64,000 nucleotides of DNA from Rhyacophila brunnea. Lineage: Eukaryota > Arthropoda > Insecta > Trichoptera > Rhyacophilidae. The position numbers and the translations under genes are program-made. Each line of letters opens with the position of its first letter. Within the stretch, counting starts at the first letter, position 1. The stretch spans positions 1 to 64,000 of the forward strand of contig JAGYXB010000654.1 of assembly GCA_022495005.1 (NCBI GenBank), read 5' to 3'. The notes below the pieces were generated by a model. It had not been told where the DNA came from. It saw only the letters and a list, made by a program, of their open reading frames with translations, and did no database searches. Below are positions 57,652 through 64,000 of the stretch, in pieces.

Positions 57652-59930
57652 TGAAAGACAATTCTCAGCGTGTAGCCTGCTGGGCACTCGAGACTGCCGG
57701 TGGAATGGTCAAACGGCTGCTTATGTTTGTGGCAGGCCACGCATTTGGGTGGGTTTCCTTTGTTGGGACAGTCCTCTCGGTCGTGGCCGGAAATGGCGCA
57801 GTGGCTGCACGTCGGGGTCTTGTTTGCACACCCTTTGGCCATATGTCCGTAGAGGTGGCATATATTGCATTTAACCACCCCAACGTAGTCCCTCAGAAGG
57901 AAGGATTCCCATCCCATGTACAGCCTGTTTTCTGATATGAGAGCGGACCAGATGGCCGCCGGGGCGAAAACCACAAAGTGGCATCTGCCTGTTCTAGGCC
58001 CGGCTTTGTGGCTTAGCCTGATGTCCTTATAAGCGGACTCTGGGAGGCCAGTCTGTTCGTATATAGCTTCCCGGAGTTGAATATCGGTGAGAATTGATGG
58101 GAGGTTAAAAATTATTACTCGAGGTTGCTTCTTCCCGGCGAGCTCGGCTCGTAGGGCAACCTCCGAGGTCTACATGGTTTTTACAAGAGCCTTGGCCTCG
58201 ACTTCAGAACGGGGGTGAACAATAATGCCCCCGTTCCTTACATTTCTGATCCTGGTTATTTGGACCCCAAGAGACCTGGGGTCGAAGGCCTTCTTAAGGA
58301 TCTCCTTGGTGGTGTCAGATTTCTTCTCCCCAGAAGCCGGTCGGGAAGAAAAAAACGCCCGGTCTGGGGGCGAGAGGTAAGAGGGACGGGAAATGGTTGT
58401 CGGTGTTGCCTAGAGCGGCGGCTTCAGGGACAGAGGTGGCGATGAGGGGGCGACTTTTTCGGCCAAAGGCTGTGGCCCATGATGTGGTCGCTGAAGTGGA
58501 TGTCGCCGCATTGTTGTTCGGTGCGGTATGATGTATAGTCTTGAGCGTCTTGGTTTGTGTATGTAGATCGGAGATGGCCTTCTTCTGGATCTTGAGCACG
58601 ATCGTTCTATCCTTTAGAAGCCCCTCCAAATGTGATATATTAATATTTTGTAGTTGTGATCCTTATCGTCACAACTACAAAATAAATGGAAAGATGTTTC
58701 TGAGTAGGATTGAAGTAAAGTTTAGTTAAATAGCAAAGAGCATGAGACATAAGCAAAGGCCATGGGTTACGTGCATCCTTTTCAAGCTGAACAATAATTA
58801 CTTCCGTAACCTCGCAACTGACAACTGTAAAAATTAAATTAGAATACAAAAAGGAATTGCACGGCTGAAGGCACGTGCAATCTGTGATTAAAGATGTACT
58901 TATTAAAGTCCTGGACGCCACACGGTCTTGATACCGTGAAAGATTATAATTATATAGCAGTGAGGAAGAAAGGGGGAATAATAAATGAAAGAGCAATTTA
59001 TGTACTTGACCGAAACTATATTATAGCAAAAACAAGAATATTACATTAAAAGGTTATTAAGGAAATACTATAATAACGGCAAGCAGCTAAGTTTTAAAAG
59101 AAACATTGGAAGATAAGTGAATCAAATAATAATAGTTTTAAAATACCAAACTTGGAACGACACAGAGGCTTGAAGCACTGCGGCTGCAATCGTGCTGCTT
59201 TAAGTGACGTCCATTATAAATGTTGGGTAAAACCAAAGCAGAGCACGACTATCCTGGATGACAGACAGAATCAAAAAGCCTTGTTGCTGCGTTCGCACCT
59301 TGCGACCTCCGTTGCGGCCGGAAATTCCAACAGCGACATCTGTTATTAATCGCGTTGCTCCATCGACGTTACCATAGATCATCGTCGGGGTTGCTAGAGG
59401 TATGAAATGTTGGTTATGTTCATTTTGAACATAACAAATGCTTGTTTTTGGCCTCCAGAGCAATGGCTTTTTTCTCAAGTTTTGACATGGCGAGGTTGAG
59501 CCGGCCTTGTGCCTCCGAGAGGTTAAGGAGGGCGTTGCTGATGCACTCCTTAGCCCCCTCTGAAGGCCACAATCAGTTCGTTCATATTATTGGATACTTC
59601 TTGGTAGATCGAGTCGTATTGGTCTGTTTGTATTTCTCCAAAGTTGCCGGCCTCCTCGTAATCATTGCCTGAGATTGAGGAGGAAGCTTCGTCAATGTCT
59701 CGCGGATCGGGTTGGTGGCATTTAATTTTATTCTTTTTCGGTTCTGGCTCGTTTATTGCGTCCGGGGAAAGATGTGGCAGCGATTTCTGTCCGGGTGATT
59801 TGGGGGAGCGCGGCTTATTCTTCGCCGGGCGGGATATTGAGGTCGGAGCATGACCAGATGTGGACGCCAGTAGGGATGGGGTGATTGGAGGATCAGGACC
59901 TTCCCGAGGAGGCGGTGGGGTGCGTTGCAT
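57652..59930 (-). pseudogene. LINE (R1/I-group) ORF1, gag-like, copy A
   Basis: From the ATG at 59930 the - strand gives a Pro/Ser/Lys-rich N-terminus (MQRTPPPPREGPDPPITPSL), a coiled-coil-like stretch (LEKKAIALEAKNKHL; EGLLKDRTIVLKIQKKAISD) broken by an 800-bp insertion at 58634-59432, then PRVIIFNLPS, RTGRCHFVVFAPAAIWSAL and three zinc knuckles (CNICHLYGHMAKGC, CSHCAISGHDREDC, CVACHKHKQPFDH). Such proteins bind element RNA. Damage: a frameshift in a G run near 59550, a TAG near 58175 and truncation after the third knuckle at the Penelope junction. Confidence 0.75.
58634..59432. mobile_element. unidentified 800-bp insertion in LINE ORF1
   Basis: ORF1 homology stops at NKHL and resumes at EGLL on either side. 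CAAATG occurs at both borders (about 58628-58633 and 59433-59438), a possible 6-bp target duplication. The left part has a short hairpin (TTTTGTAGTTGTGA near 58650 and its complement near 58670); the right border begins with GTTATGTTCATTTTGAACAT, a palindrome. I do not recognise the family. Confidence 0.55.
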
Positions 59931-60335
59931 GGCGCAAAGCTCCGGTTAGTACTGGTAGTGAGCGGTGATGAGTTTAGTTGGTGGACAGTATTGGTGACAC
60001 GGTCACGGTTTTGAAAATTCCGGGAGGAAACACTTGGAAACTTAACAGGTTGGAGTCCAGGGGCAGGCACGGGTAGTAATGTAAAAACGGGAACAAAAAA
60101 CAGTAGAAAACGGAGTCAAAAGTAAAATAAGAGCGTAAAGCGATGAGTTGGCGTAAAATGATTGCGGAGCGAAGCGAAAACACGTCTGCACTCGGCAAAA
60201 GCAAAGTCGGGACAGACAGACGGGACATTTTGTATTTTCCCCCATCTCCACCCCTAATGTTTGTACTTCCGTGAATTGTGCACGACTGTCTCCCATAAGG
60301 CTTAGTACGTGTCTGAAAGAAGTGATTTTAAATGC
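59931..60335 (-). mobile_element. LINE 5-prime UTR of copy A joined to the 3-prime end of copy B
   Basis: This lies between the ORF1 start of copy A and the ORF2 end of copy B on the - strand. The part 60240-60335 is shared with 10215-10345 (an isolated relic). The ORFs over it on both strands are not conserved with anything known. Confidence 0.45.
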
Positions 60336-61870
60336 TCATTCCGTCCCGATGCGGAGCTGCACGGGACTGATTATATTACAAACATGCACCTAAGTGCTTA
60401 AAGAATCTAGTCCCAGCCCTGCTGTTCCTCAGCGTTAAGCGCCCTGTGTACCCGTGTACTGAGTTACTTGGCTCGAATTGGAATCTACGGAGGAGTCGGG
60501 ACAATCCCGCTCCCCATATGACGCTGAAAATTTTTCAAATGCCGCAAAGTTGGCCTCGGTTGAAATCAAGTCCGCGTGGCCAATTGGGCCTGTGTGAGGA
60601 CTGACCCTGGCAAACAGCTCCGCTCGTTCGGGTGGCATAATAGGACTTGTTCAACGTCTTGGTGGTCATGCCCACAGGTGCAACCCGGCCATCTACTATC
60701 AAGTCAAGCTCGTGGAGCCTGGCGGCGAAATTGCCATGGCCGGTTAGGAACTGGCTCGTCCAGTGAGAAGGTTGAAGTCTTCTCATTTGGTGCCTACAGA
60801 ATACGTCTGGAAAAAATGGAAATGTGTGCCGCCCCTTGAAGGAAGCCGTCCACCTCGTCTGCCATGCCGCAAATGCGGTATTGTAGACCAGCTTACTTAC
60901 AGTCTCCCTGTAAGGAACGTCCTCGGATCTCTGCGGCGGCGTGCGTCAGTTGGACGCTGGCGAGTGTGGTGCTGATTCCCCTCAGAAGGAGGGTGATCGA
61001 TCCTCTCACTTGGACGTGCAGATCGAGGGCGAGCACGGCAAGCGCATCTGGAAGTTGTACGATAGGCTTTTGTGAGTGAGATCAGCGCAAGTCGCTGACC
61101 GCTCAGTAGTACGCGGCGACTCCGACGGGGCGTGAGCCCCGCTTCATCACCGGAAAGGCGGCCCCCACGGGTCGTGTCCTCCCATGTCCGAGACAAAGCT
61201 CCTCCAGTGATCCCTTTTGGTTGTATTAACCGGTTTTTTGAACAGGGTTCTGGCGGTCCTGTGGGCGCTTTGCAAAAGCAAAAGCCGGTCGGCGTCAACA
61301 GGATGAGGACGGGATTTCCTCGCCTTCTGCAATTTCCTGAGGGCGCGCTTCATGAGGCGGTTTAGCTCTGAGAGCCTTGGCGTCCACCACGGGGCCAAAT
61401 TGGGCGGTCTCAGGGTGGTCCTTCATATTTTGTGATGGCAATGGCCTTGTGGTTAGCATCAAGTCCCGAGTAGTCCGGCTCGAGATGGTCAAGCCTTCTG
61501 CACATCTCGGCGTCAAACCCATCCCATTTCCCTCCGCTCGGTCGAAAGCGCCTGGGAAGCAGAGCGCTCTCGGGTTGGCTCACAAGGGTGGCACCTCTCT
61601 CAGTCTGTAACGAAAATGTGATCAGATGGTGATCGCTAACAGACGCGTCGGTGTGGATCTTCCAGTTCACGGCGAGCCTGCCAACGCCACTCGATGTCAA
61701 AGTGACATCTATATAAGATTGGCCATTGTTGGTCCAGAAAGTGACCGGCCCGTTAGGGTCGTTCTGGACCGCGAGATCATAGGTCGCCAGGAGTTCCTCG
61801 CGCCGACTTCACCAAACATCGTTATATACCGTACATGGGCAGACTACCGGCCTTGTAACGGTTTCACTAT
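60336..61870 (-). pseudogene. LINE (R1/I-group) ORF2 remnant, copy B
   Basis: Read on the - strand from 61870: the end of the endonuclease domain (TSSGVGRLAVNW, ASVSDHHLITF with the SDH catalytic motif), the linker (APWWTPRLSELNRLMKRALR), then directly the RT thumb (RRVLLSGQRLALISLTKAYR, TTS) and the C-terminal region (QFLTGHGNFAARLHELDL). The RT fingers and palm with the catalytic Asp pair are missing, so the copy has an internal deletion. Several frameshifts and stops follow. It ends with FAAFEKFSAS-like residues near 60520 and the 3-prime UTR. Confidence 0.7.
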
Positions 61871-63006
61871 TATTTAAAAAAAAAAAAAAAGTTTTTGTTT
61901 TCGTGTCCTTTTACTATGCTGCACAATGCATTTTATTGATCGCTTCTAGCACTTCCACTTAAATTTAAAAAAGTTTTTCAATTTTTGAGTTTTTGAAATT
62001 TTTACTTTTGATTTTTTAATTGAACTTGATTGTTCATGAGGACTCGTAGCTTAGTAGCTTTCTTTTCAACACTTTGCGCACTTATTGTCTTTGATTCAGT
62101 GCATTGCACTTATTGTCTTTGTCACTGTTACTGTTGCGAGGAACTGCGTGCAATCCCACTCGCATAATATTGCATCATCGAGGAACCGCGTGCAATCCCA
62201 CTCGTGATTTTAAAATTTTATTCAGCATAAAATAAGAACGGCTTTTTGGTAGTATGGGATTCTGAGGGTTAAATACTCTTTCCATGGAGTCAAACATGTC
62301 ATCTGCGAATAGATCAAGTTGAACTTTGTATATCCTTAGTAGACCCGATAATAGTTGAGAGCTGCTTAATCGAAGTTAATAACGTTGGCTGGACCGATGA
62401 AACTCCGTGCTAATGACTTCCGTAAGGTCGTCACATATTTCTGAAAGGGACGCTTTTTTAATTTGACTGGAAGGCAGTGTTGCAAATTTCTTCGGCCAGT
62501 AAGCAATTCAACACAAATACAATCGCCCTCCTTTCTTCAGACAATCGTGGTGATGGAATATTTTGTTCGTAAAATAAGAGAGCTTTTGCTAGTTTAATGA
62601 ATATAATTCGTGTTTAAAAGAATGCAATTGATTGCATTGATATTTCGCGACAATTAGACAAGAGATCGAATCAGACCAAATCAGACGCACAGCAAACATG
62701 CAATGTATAGGGACAATTGAAGTTAAATTCCCTCCACCAAAACCCGCCCCGTACCACAATCGGTCTTAATCGAGAGTATCACGGGACCCGTCAATTGGTG
62801 ATGTGAAGCATCTAAAAATTGGCCTGGGAGTGTCCTGGGAGAAGATGCCCAAGACTTAGGTTGCTACGCTCAAAGTGAGCTCTGACTGGGTTTACTCTAA
62901 GCAAAGTGCCAGGGAGAGAAAAAGCACATGGAATTTACTTGAAAGAAAAAGAAGCTACTATTTTATTATATCAAAGAACGAAGCTAATCATACAGGCAGC
63001 AAAAAT
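61871..63006. other. unassigned sequence between LINE copies
   Basis: It starts with a poly-A run (61877-61891). A direct repeat GAGGAACYGCGTGCAATCCC occurs near 62138 and 62178. I see no gene. Confidence 0.4.
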
Positions 63007-63995
63007 TTATGTGAAGAGATCTTCACGCCCGTAGTAAGACGTCGCAAATTTTTTAAATGCAAGATAGTTGGCCTTAGTAGCAACCAGGTCGGACGGGCCG
63101 ATGGGTCCAACAGCTGGTTGGACCGACCTGAGCATTTCCTCCCGTTCGGAGCACATACTCAGACACTCCCATAGGATGTGATTGGCATCCTGTACCTCCC
63201 ATCCGCATGGACATGTCGGATGGCTTACAAGTCCAAGCTCAAAGAGCCTGCCAGCGAAACCACCATGACCAGTCACAAATTGACTGGTGTAATGGTCTGG
63301 AGTCAAATACTTGGTTATCTCCATTCGCCACTGGATGTCTGGAAAAAAGCTGTATGTGTGCCGGCCCTTGGTGGATTCGTCCCACTTTCGCTGCCAGGTC
63401 TTAATGGCCGCGTCAATAGTGCTAATCGGGGTGATGTGACCGAATAGGTGGCAAATATTGCACTTAACTACCCCAACGTAATCCCTAAGGGGGAAGGATT
63501 CCCACCCCATGTAGAGTCTGTCCTCTGCAATTAGGGCAGACCAGATAGCCGCCGGGGCGAAGACGACGAAGTGGCATCTGCCGGTTCTTGGCCCGGCTTT
63601 GTGGCTCAGTCTGATGTCTTTGTATGCCTTTTCTGGCAGGCCGGTCTGTTCCCTGGTGGAGGTGAATATGGCTTCCCGGAGTTGTGATTCAGTAAGGGTC
63701 GATGGAAGGTTGAAAATTATGACGCGAGGCTGTTTTTTCCCGGCGAGTTCGGCTCGCAGGGCAGCCTCCGAGGTCTCCAGGGCTTTCATGGGGTGAACAA
63801 TGACACCTCCGTTCCTTATGTTACGGATACCCGTAATTTGTACTCCAAGAGACCTGGGGTCGAAGGCCTTTTTGAGTATTTCCTTCGTGGTATCCGACTT
63901 CTTCTCCCCAGAACCGGTCGGGAAGAAGAGAACTCCCGGTCTGGGGGCGAGGGGAAGTAGGGACGGAAACTGGTTGGCGGAAGTTGAGGTGGAGG
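63007..63995 (-). CDS. LINE ORF1/ORF2 in-frame fusion (260 aa or longer), runs toward the window edge
   Basis: The - strand frame from 63789 begins MKALETSEAALRAELAGKKQ, then PRVIIFNLPSTLTE and RTGRCHFVVFAPAAIWSAL up to the first zinc knuckle CNICHLFGH, which is the gag-like ORF1. At about 63438 it passes without a stop into ISTIDAAIKTWQRKWDE, FVTGHGGFAGRLFELGLV and CPCGWEVQDANHILWECL, which is the C-terminal region of ORF2. About the whole of EN and RT is deleted. Sequence 63790-63995 continues ORF1 upstream in the same family (IRNGGVIVHP, RSLGVQ). The joint leaves an intact frame, so a chimeric RNA-binding protein could be made; a chance in-frame deletion is equally possible. Confidence 0.7.
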
Positions 63996-64000
63996 GTGGA

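Noticed and set aside
60576..61877. + strand ORFs in the GC-rich 3-prime region
   Set aside because: Antisense to LINE ORF2 remnants whose endonuclease and RT-thumb motifs are on the - strand.

Overview
The window is eukaryotic: AT-rich, with spliceosomal introns and dense in transposable elements. It reads like an insect genome. The many short TAGGTAGGTACCTACC-type strings, PIF/Harbinger, Mutator-YqaJ and hAT elements, Penelope-like and non-LTR retroelements, and a divergent insect-like Arp3 suggest a hemipteran, perhaps an aphid. That placement is inference; no rRNA or mitochondrial marker is present.

Only one host gene is recognisable: an Arp3-like (actin-related protein 3) gene on the + strand, spread over about 34 kb from an ATG at 16053 to a stop at 50082. 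Exons 1, 2, 3 and the last four keep the reading frame and GT/AG borders. The gene is nevertheless broken as read: the exon of about 53 codons that should lie between ENRAYMA and ADGYVIGS, carrying the second nucleotide-binding loop, is not found, and the next exon (29602-29728) carries a frame disruption. Exon 3 (157 nt) is present twice (21082-21238 and 26208-26364) in a 2.4 kb tandem duplication.

Layout. 1-16 kb: low-complexity and dispersed repeats, a minisatellite (6.3-8.2 kb) with a nested LINE fragment, several MITEs and SINEs, and one orphan ORF. 16-29 kb: Arp3 exons 1-3, a 2 kb multi-hairpin foldback element in intron 1, and the exon-3 duplication interrupted by a 2615-bp TIR transposon of an unfamiliar type. 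29-39 kb: the damaged exon and a decayed Mutator-like transposase joined to a YqaJ-type nuclease. 39-50 kb: exons 5-8 with a complete-looking PIF/Harbinger transposon (43899-48542; transposase plus MADF/Myb-like protein, TTA target duplication) inside the last intron. 50-55 kb: hAT fragments and a second, inverted copy of the foldback element. 55-64 kb: a GC-richer nest of retroelement debris (Penelope-like RT, R1/I-group LINE ORF1 and ORF2 pieces), all on the - strand.

Most of the sequence is mobile-element history. Target-site duplications allow many insertions to be delimited to the base. The most unusual points are the decaying Arp3 with its duplicated exon, the AT-target transposon with subterminal palindromes and a paralogous empty site, the nested-palindrome foldback pair flanking the gene, and an in-frame gag/ORF2 fusion in a LINE.
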